18,660 nt of DNA from Candidatus Fischerbacteria bacterium RBG_13_37_8 (lineage in GTDB: Bacteria; Acidobacteriota; HRBIN11; MFGW01), in the NCBI GenBank assembly GCA_001780385.1, contig MFGW01000016.1, positions 1-18,660 on the forward strand. Reading direction: 5' to 3'. Each line of letters opens with the position of its first letter. Position 1 is the stretch's first letter. A model generated the notes under the pieces. It saw only the letters and a list, made by a program, of their open reading frames with translations, made no database searches and was not told the origin of the DNA. Of this stretch, positions 7,613 to 16,387 are shown piece after piece. A program made the translations under genes and the position numbers.

Positions 7613-10600
7613 ATGGTGAATTGCTGGAAGGATATGAGATATATCATGAAATGTTTTTTAACAGGACTGGTGATTTGTAGTGTAACAATTATTTTGATAA
7701 GTTCCGCAATGGCGAATGGAAAAGATATGCTGAAGAACGAGATGAAACATGCACTGGGTGAGAAGATTCATAAAGCACTTACCTTCGAAGAACGAATTTC
7801 ATGCCAGTCGGCAATTGAAAAAGTGTACTGGGATCATAGAATTTGGCCTGGCGACAATATGAAGCCAAAGCCTGGTTTTCATGAGATTATTAATGAATCA
7901 ATACTAAAAGCAAAAGCAGAAGACACACTACGCAAGACGAATGCACTTTTCTATTATTACAAGGAACCTGTTACCGCCCAGCAATTACAAGCTGAAATGA
8001 ATCGTATGGCGCTTCGAACCAGGGAGGCAAAGGTATTGAAAGAACTTTTGCAGGTATTGAACAATGATGCGAGGTTGGTAGCAGAATGCCTTGCGCGTCC
8101 GGTACTGGTGGAGCGATTGATAAGAAACTGGTATGCATTTGATGAACGTTTTCATGGTGAACTTAAACAACGAGCGGAAGCTGATATAAAACGGTACCGT
8201 TTTCCTGAACAGATGAATATGATGAGAGGCATTTATACAAAAGTAAAGCTTGTGAGAGGTGATGCAAAAGAAGATAGTGCGTGGAAATATGACAATATGC
8301 AATTAATCCATTTTTCAGAGAAAGAGTGGCAGATGGTGAAACGATTTATGGAGAATAATCCAGGAAATGATAATAGTAGTCGGCTGAATGAAAACGAGGA
8401 GAGTTACTACCTGCTTCATTTTACACAACCAGAAGAGGCAAGTGTTACAGTTGAGGCAGTGGTGTGGCATAAGCAAAATTTTGATTCATGGTGGTCTGCG
8501 AATAAAGAACGTTTGTCTGCACAGATTGAGGAGCCTGTGCATGAATATAGTATGCCGGAAGTACTTGATGATTCGTGTGTCCCGGACACATGGGAAACTA
8601 TTTCAAATGCCCCGGAAGTACGTTATGGTCATACTGCTGTCTGGACAGGGACTGAAATGATAATCTGGGGTGGATTAGTGTATGATTGGATTTATTTAAA
8701 TACCGGGGGTAGGTATAATCCAGTCACGGATAGTTGGGTACCGACGTCGATTGTGGAAGCACCGGCGGGGCGTATGTACCACACTGCTGTTTGGGCGGGC
8801 AGCGAAATGATTATCTGGGGCGGTGATGCAGGACAGCCGTATGAGATAAATACAGGCGGCAGGTATAATCCTGTCTCTGATTCATGGATACCCACTTCTA
8901 CTGAGAATGCTCCTTCTGCCAGGATTGGGCATAAGGCAATTTGGACGGGCAGTGAAATGATTATATGGGATGGTGATGGTTTTGGTTCTCCCAAAACAGG
9001 CGGCAGATATAATCCATTGACCGATTCATGGATACCGATAACAGCAGCACTATCTGCAGGCACTGGAAATTCAGTAATCTGGACGGGTAGTGAGATGATC
9101 ATCTGGGGAGGCATGTCGGATTATAACAAGTATCATAATAAAGGGTACCGTTATAATCCCTCTTCAGGTGCATGGCTCGCCACTTCACTCATTAATGCAC
9201 CTTCACCGAGACAATTTCACACTGCTGTCTGGACAGGTACAGAAATGATTATCTGGGGCGGAGAGAATCAAACCGGCAGATTGAATGATGGTTCCAGGTA
9301 TGATCCGGATACTGATTCATGGTCAACTATTACTAGTGTTGATGCACCAGAACAACGACTTCTGCATATTGCAATCTGGTCGGACATAGAGATGATTGTC
9401 TGGGGTGGCTTCGGAATTAATGGCATGATAAATACAGGTGGTAAATATAATCCTGCCACTGATGCGTGGACCGCAACCACGACGATAAATGCTCCAGCAC
9501 CACGTTATGTAAGCTCAGGCATCTGGAGTGGAAGTGAATTGATTATCTGGGGTGGCTATCAACAAAATAATCCATCGGTAAATAATGGCGCCAGGTACAA
9601 TCCTGTGACCGATTCATGGCTTCCGACGTCTTATAATGGTGCACCTACCGCACGTATGGCTCATAGTGCGGCCTGGACTGGTGTTGAAATGATTATATGG
9701 GGTGGCTTTTATTTTTCACCACCGCTATTTCATAATAACGGCGCCAGGTACATGCCGGCAACTGATTCCTGGTTGCCTGTAACACAGAATAATGCACCAA
9801 TCAGCAGAAATCAGCATAAAACTGTCTGGACCGGAGCTGAAATGATCATCTGGGGTGGTTCTGGTCCAGGGAATCAGAGCATCGGCGGACGTTATAATCC
9901 TGTTTCTGACTCTTGGACTGCCACTTCACTTGATAATGTACCAGAAGAACGCTGGGGATTCACAGCAGTGTGGGATGGAAACGAAATGATTGTCTGGGGT
10001 GGTAGTGGAGCTTCTCAATACTTTGATTCGGGCTCAAAATATAATCCGGTAACTGATGCCTGGACTCCTACTTCTACTGCTAATGTTCTCTCACCACGAG
10101 CTTCTCACACTGCTGTTTGGACAGGTACGGAAATGATTATCTGGGGTGGGTATTTATATGATGAAGGGTATTATTATTATAACGATGGACGCAAATATTT
10201 CCCTGCAAGTGATACCTGGATTGCTACTTCTCTAACGGATGCACCACCAGAAAGAGCCGGGCATACTGCTATCTGGACTGGAAATGAAATGATAGTGTGG
10301 GGTGGACAAAATGATATTAGCTTATTATCCGGTAGTAGATATTATCCGGTTACTGATAGCTGGCTTCCTACTTCCACAATAGATGAACCTTATCAGACTA
10401 CGGATCATACTGCTGTATGGTCGGTAGATGAAATGATTGTCTGGGGAGGCATGACAACTGATAAAGGAGGAAGATATGACCCCATTGCAGATATATGGGA
10501 ACCAACAACGCTCGAAAATGCCCCGGTTGAACGCTATTATCATACTGCTATCTGGACCAGCAAAGAAATGATCATCTGGGGTGGTATTAACGGCATTCTT

Positions 10601-11572
10601 CCTCTGAATTCAGGTGTGTCCTATTGTTCCCCGTATGTTTTTCTGGAATCGCAAAAACCCGTGGTTGATGATTCATCAAGCAGCATACCAAATGGCATTA
10701 TTGAAGAAAATGAGCAAGTGCAATTAATCGGTACAATTACCAATACCGGTACCCTTGCAGCACAATCCGTACAGGGCACTTTGGCAACGGTGGATCCAAT
10801 TATAATTCTTGATGGAGAGGCATCTTATCCCGACATTGAACCTGCCGGTACAGAGCAATGTGTCGACTGCTATGAAGTAGCGGTACCTGGTGCCAACCGC
10901 CCTGCAACTCACTGGGATGTTACTGTAACCGAGATACCGATATGCTCAGGTTGTCCTGCAACCACGGATGATTTTACCTATCATATTGGAAATAGCTTTT
11001 TAGATGTTCCACCTACTTGTTTGTTTTATTCTTTTATTGAAGTAATGCTTCATAATAGTGTAAGCGATGGCTGTGCTTCAAAATTATTTTGCCCATCTGC
11101 AATGATTCAACGTCAAGCAATAGCGAAACTGCTTTGCAATGCGATGAATGCCGGCAGTCCGGGTTGTTGTGTAGTCATGCCGTATTGCCAGGGTATTTTT
11201 GCAGATGTGCAGCCTGGTAATCCATTTTGTCCTTTCATCGAATCACTGTACAATCTCGATATTACATCAGGATGTACTGCTTCGCCTCTCAACTATTGCC
11301 CTTATTCCAATATGAACAGGCAAGCTGTTGCCAAGTTTCTTTGCAAGGCAATGGAATCATGTGAACCCGGTTCATGTCCCATGCTTCCTTGCACAGGCAT
11401 ATTCGATGATGTACTTCCAGATAATCCGTATTGTTCTTCTATTGAGGCATTGTACGATGCAGGAATTATCTCCGGATGTTCCACTTCACCAAAATTATAT
11501 TGCCCGGGCATGTATCTGACGCGCGAACAATTATCGAAATTGCTTGCAAATGCTTTTGAGTTGTCGTTATAA
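7613..11572 (+). CDS. Kelch-type repeat protein with C-terminal SLH-like modules
   Basis: 1319 aa. The ATG at 7613 follows GGAGG with 6-nt spacing; a second ATG at 7646 would give a more typical signal peptide (hydrophobic stretch, then S-A-M-A before N-G). Residues about 58-320 match the N-terminal domain of the other Kelch protein (ERISCQSAIEKVYW, AECLARPVLVERLIR, YAFDERFHGELK). From about 325 to 1000 come 14 blades with the core H-T-A-V-W-T-G-x-E-M-I-I-W-G-G. Then comes a beta domain with CVDCYE (about 1002-1120, CARDB-like or related). From about 1128 to the end there are three SLH-like modules starting FLDV, FADV and FDDV, each with an S-D/S-G-C motif and YCP or FCP. SLH domains often tether proteins to the cell surface; here that is inference. 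Ligand unknown. Confidence 0.92.
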   Translation: MVNCWKDMRYIMKCFLTGLVICSVTIILISSAMANGKDMLKNEMKHALGEKIHKALTFEERISCQSAIEKVYWDHRIWPGDNMKPKPGFHEIINESILKAKAEDTLRKTNALFYYYKEPVTAQQLQAEMNRMALRTREAKVLKELLQVLNNDARLVAECLARPVLVERLIRNWYAFDERFHGELKQRAEADIKRYRFPEQMNMMRGIYTKVKLVRGDAKEDSAWKYDNMQLIHFSEKEWQMVKRFMENNPGNDNSSRLNENEESYYLLHFTQPEEASVTVEAVVWHKQNFDSWWSANKERLSAQIEEPVHEYSMPEVLDDSCVPDTWETISNAPEVRYGHTAVWTGTEMIIWGGLVYDWIYLNTGGRYNPVTDSWVPTSIVEAPAGRMYHTAVWAGSEMIIWGGDAGQPYEINTGGRYNPVSDSWIPTSTENAPSARIGHKAIWTGSEMIIWDGDGFGSPKTGGRYNPLTDSWIPITAALSAGTGNSVIWTGSEMIIWGGMSDYNKYHNKGYRYNPSSGAWLATSLINAPSPRQFHTAVWTGTEMIIWGGENQTGRLNDGSRYDPDTDSWSTITSVDAPEQRLLHIAIWSDIEMIVWGGFGINGMINTGGKYNPATDAWTATTTINAPAPRYVSSGIWSGSELIIWGGYQQNNPSVNNGARYNPVTDSWLPTSYNGAPTARMAHSAAWTGVEMIIWGGFYFSPPLFHNNGARYMPATDSWLPVTQNNAPISRNQHKTVWTGAEMIIWGGSGPGNQSIGGRYNPVSDSWTATSLDNVPEERWGFTAVWDGNEMIVWGGSGASQYFDSGSKYNPVTDAWTPTSTANVLSPRASHTAVWTGTEMIIWGGYLYDEGYYYYNDGRKYFPASDTWIATSLTDAPPERAGHTAIWTGNEMIVWGGQNDISLLSGSRYYPVTDSWLPTSTIDEPYQTTDHTAVWSVDEMIVWGGMTTDKGGRYDPIADIWEPTTLENAPVERYYHTAIWTSKEMIIWGGINGILPLNSGVSYCSPYVFLESQKPVVDDSSSSIPNGIIEENEQVQLIGTITNTGTLAAQSVQGTLATVDPIIILDGEASYPDIEPAGTEQCVDCYEVAVPGANRPATHWDVTVTEIPICSGCPATTDDFTYHIGNSFLDVPPTCLFYSFIEVMLHNSVSDGCASKLFCPSAMIQRQAIAKLLCNAMNAGSPGCCVVMPYCQGIFADVQPGNPFCPFIESLYNLDITSGCTASPLNYCPYSNMNRQAVAKFLCKAMESCEPGSCPMLPCTGIFDDVLPDNPYCSSIEALYDAGIISGCSTSPKLYCPGMYLTREQLSKLLANAFELSL

Positions 11573-11734
11573 CGGGGATAAGTATATAAAAGTCTACAAA
11601 CACTTGTTTTTTTTCATGCAATCCTGATTAGGATTCTTCGACATGTTAAGCTTCTGTTGGTTATTGCAAATAAGCATAAGAAATGAAATAATTGTGATTT
11701 AAAATATTAGCTTGTATTGGTTAACGAGGTTCTT

Positions 11735-12373
11735 ATGCGAGCATTGATTGTCAATATTGTGACGCTTATTTCAGTAATTTTAAGTCTCTGGTACTCAAGG
11801 GCGAATCCCCGCATTCTGATATTTGCATTTCTTATGGTCATGCTAATCCGTATTGTATTGATACAATTAATGCTTGTATTATATCGGAAATATACCTCTG
11901 AGGCAGTGCGTGATTTTCTTCAGAAGATCGTACAGACGTCGCCCCCTGGTCCGCCGCCGCAAGGCATGTACGATACTCATACAGGAAAAGAAGTTGGTTT
12001 TGGCGGAAGCATGCTGGTTCTGGGATCATTAGTACTTTTTACATTTTTTTTAACCCATGTCAATGCTGAAAAGGAGCTTGATTTTCAATTCCCGGTATTT
12101 CTGTATGAAATGAAATGGGCACTTTGGATATTTCTTATATATGAGCTGAAGGATCTTATTTGGAAAGGTATAATTATTGATTTTAATTTACCAGCAGAGA
12201 AGAATTTTGCTTACAATGCTGCTGAGATTGTTTTATTAGCGGTAGCGGTACTTTTAGGATCAATCCTTGCTGCGTTTTTGCAGACATCAGGCAATAATGT
12301 CTATACCTGGGTGATGCTGGCATCACTTCTTGCCATCAAGCATATCTCCGAATTAGTAAAAGGGAGGACTTAA
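11735..12373 (+). CDS. Multi-pass membrane protein of unknown function
   Basis: 212 aa from the ATG at 11735, chosen because GAGG (11726-11729) lies 5 nt upstream; a TTG at 11717 would add six residues but has no such site. Five or six hydrophobic segments are visible: about 3-22, 27-48, a central pair around GSMLVLGSLVLFTFFLTHV and WALWIFLIYE, and two near the C-terminus (EIVLLAVAVLLGSILAAF; WVMLASLLAIKHI). A soluble loop with the Pro-rich SPPGPPPQG lies between segments two and three. I do not recognise the family with confidence. It lies 162 nt after the SLH-bearing Kelch gene on the same strand; no strong terminator is seen between them, so cotranscription is possible but unproven. Confidence 0.75.
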   Translation: MRALIVNIVTLISVILSLWYSRANPRILIFAFLMVMLIRIVLIQLMLVLYRKYTSEAVRDFLQKIVQTSPPGPPPQGMYDTHTGKEVGFGGSMLVLGSLVLFTFFLTHVNAEKELDFQFPVFLYEMKWALWIFLIYELKDLIWKGIIIDFNLPAEKNFAYNAAEIVLLAVAVLLGSILAAFLQTSGNNVYTWVMLASLLAIKHISELVKGRT

Positions 12374-12466
12374 GGCTACGGATATTGCATGCTGTCCTAA
12401 ATTTTAGTTTTCCTTGACAAAGTAATGGCATTATGCAAATATGCTATTCTTTGCGAGCATTTCTAG

Positions 12467-12583
12467 TTTATTGTCATTGTGAGTTTGCCGGAGGCAAACG
12501 TAACAATCCTGAATGGGAAAAAAGAAGCAAAGCAGTAAAGGATTATTACGTCCCGCTGGCGCGGGACTCATAATGACAATAAA
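12467..12583. repeat. BIME-like pair of inverted REP-like hairpins
   Basis: The outer ends TTTATTGTCATTGTGAG (12467-12483) and CTCATAATGACAATAAA (12567-12583) are inverted repeats with one mismatch. Each half holds its own hairpin: GTTTGCC-GGA-GGCAAAC on the left and GTCCCGC-TGGC-GCGGGAC on the right. The inner flanks CGTAACAATCCT and AGGATTATTACG are again inverted. The two halves share flanks, but their stems differ in sequence while each remains self-complementary, which implies selection for RNA or DNA structure. Confidence 0.82.
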
Positions 12584-12602
12584 GTCAGAGATTGCTATGC
12601 AA

Positions 12603-12702
12603 GGGCGAACACAAGGTTCTCCCCTACAGCATTTTCGGAAAAAGGAATACGAGGAACTGGTGAACGTTTCTTTTGTCTGCATTTGACCCCTCGATTCCTT
12701 TT
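12603..12702. repeat. Palindromic intergenic repeat with CCCCTACAG motif
   Basis: GGGCGAAC...GTTCTCCC (12603-12623) is a near palindrome followed by CCCCTACAG (12621-12629). AAAAGGAATACGAGG (12640-12654) is inverted at 12689-12702 with one bulge. The ordered landmarks CCCCTACAG, TCGGA, GTGAAC, TTTGTC and TCCTTTT recur with other spacing at 17411-17471, so the two regions may be diverged copies. Confidence 0.5.
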
Positions 12703-12715
12703 ATAGGAATATTAT

Positions 12716-14595
12716 ATGAATAATGACGAGCAGGACAAAACCTTACCGGCAGAGAAGAGTAATTCAGAACCGAAACAAAAATCAGATTCGGATCAGGATA
12801 CGATGCATGTTTCATCCAGTGAAGGAATGCTGTTGCAAGCACCTGAGGTGCCGGTAGAATGCTGGGAGCGTTATGAATTCATAGAATTTATTGGTGAAGG
12901 TGGGATGGGGAGTGTCTATAAGGCACGTGATCCGCGGTTGAACCGCATTGTGGCATTGAAATTTCTGCGCGGAGATGACAGCCGGCTTGTCCACCGGTTC
13001 ATGCAAGAAGCAATCGCACAGGCACGCGTGGAACATGAAAATGTATGCAAAATATTTGAAGTGGGGGATGTGCGTGGAAATCTTTATATTGCAATGCAAT
13101 TCATAGACGGTATTCCACTGAAAAAAGCATGCAGCCTGCTTACATTGGCTAAGAAAGTACAGGTAATGATCCAGGTAGCAGAAGGTATGCAGGCAGCACA
13201 TCGCTCCGGATTGATTCATCGTGATATCAAGCCGGATAATATTATGCTTGAACAGACTCCTGAAGAAAAATGGCATCCTTATATAATGGATTTTGGACTT
13301 GCACGAGAACAATCAACCCCCGGCATAACTGTGAGCGGCATGATCATGGGGACGCCGGCATACATGTCACCGGAACAGGCGCGCGGTGAAGTGAGAACGC
13401 TGGATAGCAGGACTGATATCTTTAGTTATGGTGCTACTATGTATGAATTACTGTGTGGACAGGCGCCATTTGCCGGTGAATCTACTATCGAAATAATGAG
13501 AAAAACTATACCGAAGCGCTCAATAAAGCGAAGGCGGCATATGCGAAACTGCCATGGTTGTATGAAGCAAAAAAACTTGAGGGCGATATACAGGTTATAC
13601 TCGGGAATGAACAATGCGAAGAAGGTAGTTATGATAATGCATTCTAGTACTATAAGAAAGCAAGAGATGCCTATCAAGCGGCTGTGGAGATGGGGAGGAG
13701 CGATGCTGAATGTTATGAAGGCCTCTGCAAGCTTGAGCTGGTAAAAATGGAAATGGTGCTCTTTTTCCTCAGCGAAGACATAGCGCCTTATTTTGAACAG
13801 GGTGTTCAGGCATGTAATAATGCACTCCAGGCTAATCCAGAGAGTGCTGATGCACTCGGTATGCTCTCGAATATTTATTTTCGAATGGGCGATTATGTAA
13901 TCGATCAAGGTAAAGATCCAATAGAATACCTTCAGAAAGCAATTAAGTATGCAGATCAAGCCCTTAATAAAAGACCACGCGATGAAAATCTTCACAGCAA
14001 CAAGGGAAATATCTTCTGGAAAAAAGCTTTCTATGAACAAAAACATGGACAAAATTCATGAACTAGCTTGAAAACAGCAATTGAATCATATCAGAAAGCT
14101 GTTGAGTTGCATCCTAATTTTGCCTATGCACATAGTAATATGGGTTCTGCCTATTACCGTCTTGCACTGGATGAATTTTATCATGGTGAAGATGCCAGCA
14201 AGAGCATTCAGCATGCAATAGGTGCACATTCACGCGTCATTGAAATAGATCCGAAATATGTTCTTGCTTTCAATAATCTGGGAAATGCATATTCCCTGCT
14301 TTCTGAATATAAACTTGGGCATGGTGAAGATCCACGTGACAACTTGCAGTCAGCAATTAATTCATATGAAAATGCACTTAAGCTGAATCCGGAATATGCA
14401 GATTCATACCTTGCAATGGCACAACTATACCGCTGGCGTTCCGTATGGGATAGTGTGAATAAACAACCGGCATCTGTTGATTTGGAACAAGCCAATTCTT
14501 ACCTTGAAAAAACTTTGAGCATAAGTCCGAATATGAAGGAAGCATTAATCCTGCAAGATATTATAAAGCGACTTGGCGAGAAAACAGATAATTAG
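12716..14595 (+). pseudogene. Broken Ser/Thr protein kinase with C-terminal TPRs
   Basis: Residues 1-~261 in the first frame are a Hanks-type kinase: Gly-rich loop IGEGGMGSVYKA (59-70), Lys82, Glu98, HRD (168-170), DFG (192-194) and GTPAYMSPE (212-220). At about 13492 the sense frame shifts. The end of the kinase C-lobe (the usual conserved Arg region) and any linker are missing, and TPR sequence follows directly (NYTEALNKAKAAYAKLPWLYEAKKLEGDI). This second frame is then interrupted by TAG (13645-13647) and TGA (14059-14061), yet reads on as TPRs to 14595 with a recurring G-x-D-P/A motif between helices. One deletion-frameshift plus two stops argue for decay. An intact parent would be a soluble signalling kinase with a protein-binding TPR tail. 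A truncated kinase of up to 342 aa could still be made but lacks part of its fold. Confidence 0.87.
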
Positions 14596-14613
14596 GTAAG
14601 CAATCAGATCTCC

Positions 14614-14668
14614 CCAAAATAAAGAAATAGGTTAACCTTAACCTCTACCTCTTCCTTTTTTATTTTGG
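14614..14668. terminator. Weak AT-rich inverted repeat between convergent genes
   Basis: CCAAAATAAA (14614-14623) and TTTATTTTGG (14659-14668) are exact reverse complements. They lie between the end of the kinase-TPR remnant and the end of the convergent purF-like gene, overlapping the last codons of the latter. A T-rich stretch precedes the right arm. It could act as a two-way terminator, but the stem is AT-rich and the 35-nt loop is long. Confidence 0.3.
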
Positions 14669-16066
14669 TTCTGCGCCATCCCAGCAATATGTACATAATT
14701 TTTCTTTTGGCAGACCGATTGCAGAAACGAGGTCTTCCAGTTGCTGGTAGCGGAGCGAGGTGAGATTTAATCTGAGACGGATACGATCTTCCATAAGTTT
14801 GTATTTTTCAGTACCTGGTCGGGTATAATCAGAAAAATCCGTTACCTGGTCACCTTCGAGTTCCCTGATAGCGCGTCTTCCGGCAAGATCAAGCTCGGAA
14901 CGTGACATGGAAAAATTCAGGAATTTGCATCCATAAACAAGCGGAGGACAGGCAGGACGCATGTGTACTTCAAGTGCTCCACAATCAAACAACCGCTGTA
15001 TGGTATCTTTAAGCTGCGTACCTCGTACAATGGAATCTTCACAGAAAAGTAATTTTTTTCCATGAATTAATTCGCGGATTGGGATGAGCTTCATTTTCGC
15101 TACCAGGTCGCGAACATTCTGATCCTGAGGCATAAAACTTCTTGCCCAGGTAGGTGTGTATTTCACAAATGGTCTTTTGAAAGGAAGACCTGCTTCTGCC
15201 GCATACCCGAGTCCATGACCTACGCCAGAATCAGGAATTCCTGCAACAAAATCTATATCAATATGATTTTTTTTAGCAAGCATCGCACCGCATTGATTCC
15301 TTACCCACTCCACGTTTATCCCTTCATAACTTGAAGCAGGATAACCATAATATACCCATAAAAAAGCGCATATCTGCAGAATTGAACCGGGTGGTTTGCG
15401 CTGTTCACATCCCTCAGCCGTTATGAAAACTATTTCTCCGGGTCCAAGATAACGATCTACCGTATATTCGAGATTTGGGAATGCACATGTTTCCAATGTT
15501 ACCGCTACGCTTTCCTTTTTCTTTCCTATCACGACCGGTGTTCTGCCATACCTGTCACGTGCCGCATAAATGCCTTGCTCAGTGAGTACCAGCAATGAAC
15601 ACGAACCTTCAACAGCATTCATAACACTCTCTATGCCTGCTTCAAAACTCTCTTCATGATTTATCAACGCCGCAACAAGCTCCGTTGGATTGATCCCGTC
15701 ACCGCTCATCTCCGATAGATGAAGGTACCGTTTCCTGAATCCTTCCTCTGCGATTTTCTCTTTGTTCTTTATTGCACCAACGGTCACTACAGCAAATGTG
15801 CCAAGATGTGAGCGCACAAGTACCGGTTGATCATCATAATCACTGATAACACCTATGCCCATCCGGGCGTGCATAGCTGAAATATTATGATCAAATTTAG
15901 TCCGGAATTGCGCATTCTCTATATTGTGAATAGCACGCACAAATCCATCATCGCGAATTACTGCTAAACCACCGCGCCGCGTTCCAAGATGCGAATGATA
16001 ATCAGTTCCGTAGTACAAATCACCAATGCAATCTTCCTTTGATGCGATGCCAAAAAAACCGCCCAT
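14660..16066 (-). CDS. PurF-like amidophosphoribosyltransferase lacking the glutaminase nucleophile
   Basis: 468 aa, near the usual PurF length, with AGGAGG 4 nt before the ATG. The C-terminal half is a phosphoribosyltransferase: PRPP loop FCEDSIVRGT (341-350) and VAGIPDSG (274-281). Cys233, Cys380, Cys458 and Cys461 (ICAFLWVYYG; YGC; LCTYC) line up with the four Fe-S ligands of the Bacillus-type enzyme. The N-terminal half has the class-II glutamine amidotransferase layout, but the protein starts M-G-G-F-F-G where active PurF has Cys as first mature residue. The HNGN oxyanion motif is replaced by TVGAIKN, and RYST by RMGI. Glutamine cannot be hydrolysed in the usual way. From memory, PurF homologues starting MGGFFG occur in Bacteroidota and Clostridia, so this is probably an established paralogue rather than a mutant. 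It could use free ammonia, receive ammonia from a partner, or have another role. Confidence 0.9.
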   Translation of the reverse strand: MGGFFGIASKEDCIGDLYYGTDYHSHLGTRRGGLAVIRDDGFVRAIHNIENAQFRTKFDHNISAMHARMGIGVISDYDDQPVLVRSHLGTFAVVTVGAIKNKEKIAEEGFRKRYLHLSEMSGDGINPTELVAALINHEESFEAGIESVMNAVEGSCSLLVLTEQGIYAARDRYGRTPVVIGKKKESVAVTLETCAFPNLEYTVDRYLGPGEIVFITAEGCEQRKPPGSILQICAFLWVYYGYPASSYEGINVEWVRNQCGAMLAKKNHIDIDFVAGIPDSGVGHGLGYAAEAGLPFKRPFVKYTPTWARSFMPQDQNVRDLVAKMKLIPIRELIHGKKLLFCEDSIVRGTQLKDTIQRLFDCGALEVHMRPACPPLVYGCKFLNFSMSRSELDLAGRRAIRELEGDQVTDFSDYTRPGTEKYKLMEDRIRLRLNLTSLRYQQLEDLVSAIGLPKEKLCTYCWDGAEPK

Positions 16067-16108
16067 GTTACCTCCTGCGAATGAAATTACTCATGCTGCG
16101 AATGCCCT

Positions 16109-16137
16109 ATTATAGGTTTTATGGCAGGAAGCGTCAA
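16109..16137 (-). promoter_or_regulatory. Predicted sigma-70-type promoter of the purF-like gene
   Basis: In minus sense: TTGACG (16132-16137), a 17-nt spacer and a perfect TATAAT (16109-16114). The expected leader is about 36 nt. The -35 box lies 7 nt from the first heptad of repeat element C. Confidence 0.72.
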
Positions 16138-16144
16138 GTCGTTT

Positions 16145-16318
16145 GGGGACTGGGGACTGGGGATTAGGGAAGATAATCCGTTAGGGATCACCACATAAGA
16201 GCATACACTAGAATGTACTGACAAAGAATATGTTGCTTTAAAATTCATTGCAATCCATTCGAGATAATGATCAGAAAGTTAGGCATGGGTAGCTAGTCCC
16301 CATTCCCTAGTCCCTATT
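16145..16318. repeat. Heptad-bounded repeat element, copy C (inverted core)
   Basis: G-rich heptads GGGGACT, GGGGACT, GGGGATT (16145-16165) and a decayed AGGGAAG, a 121-nt core (16172-16292) inverted with respect to copy B, then C-rich heptads CCCCATT, CCCTAGT, CCCTATT (16298-16318). It fills the gap between the predicted promoters of the two divergent purine genes. Confidence 0.88.
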
Positions 16319-16325
16319 CTCGGTA

Positions 16326-16354
16326 TTGATTTTAAGGTGGTTCCTGTATATGAT
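16326..16354 (+). promoter_or_regulatory. Predicted promoter of the guaA-like gene
   Basis: TTGATT (16326-16331), a 17-nt spacer and TATGAT (16349-16354). The expected transcript start near 16361 lies downstream of the upstream GTG candidate start (16337), which supports translation from the ATG at 16388. Confidence 0.55.
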
Positions 16355-16387
16355 TATGAATTATTAAAAATGTTTGGAGGTTTAGGA

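Larger units (their letters stand above)
12374..12715. other. Gene-free spacer packed with palindromic repeats
   Basis: No coding region is credible here. The spacer holds a paired REP-like element (12467-12583) and a second palindromic region (12603-12702), then a weak ribosome site AGGA (12705-12708) 7 nt before the kinase ATG. No good promoter for the kinase remnant was found. Confidence 0.7.

Noticed and set aside
8692..9114. Minus-strand open frame opposite the second Kelch gene
   Set aside because: It is an antisense shadow of the blade repeats, with repetitive nonsense sequence and no ribosome site; similar shadows lie opposite the first Kelch gene (for example 2006-2320).
13426..14052. 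Minus-strand open frame of 208 residues opposite the kinase-TPR remnant
   Set aside because: It overlaps well-recognised kinase and TPR coding sequence, has no family resemblance, and its hydrophobic make-up is that of an antisense frame.
13645..14061. Recoding of TAG and TGA (pyrrolysine or selenocysteine) in the TPR region
   Set aside because: Two different stop codons plus a frameshift and a missing kinase segment fit a pseudogene better, and no SECIS-like hairpin was evident after the TGA.
16337..16387. Upstream GTG start for the guaA-like gene
   Set aside because: It has a poor ribosome site, overlaps the predicted -10 box, and the ATG at 16388 has GGAGG at ideal spacing.
16067..16387. 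A separate GATase (GuaA amidotransferase subunit) upstream of the guaA-like gene
   Set aside because: The spacer contains only repeat element C and two promoters; no frame encodes amidotransferase motifs.
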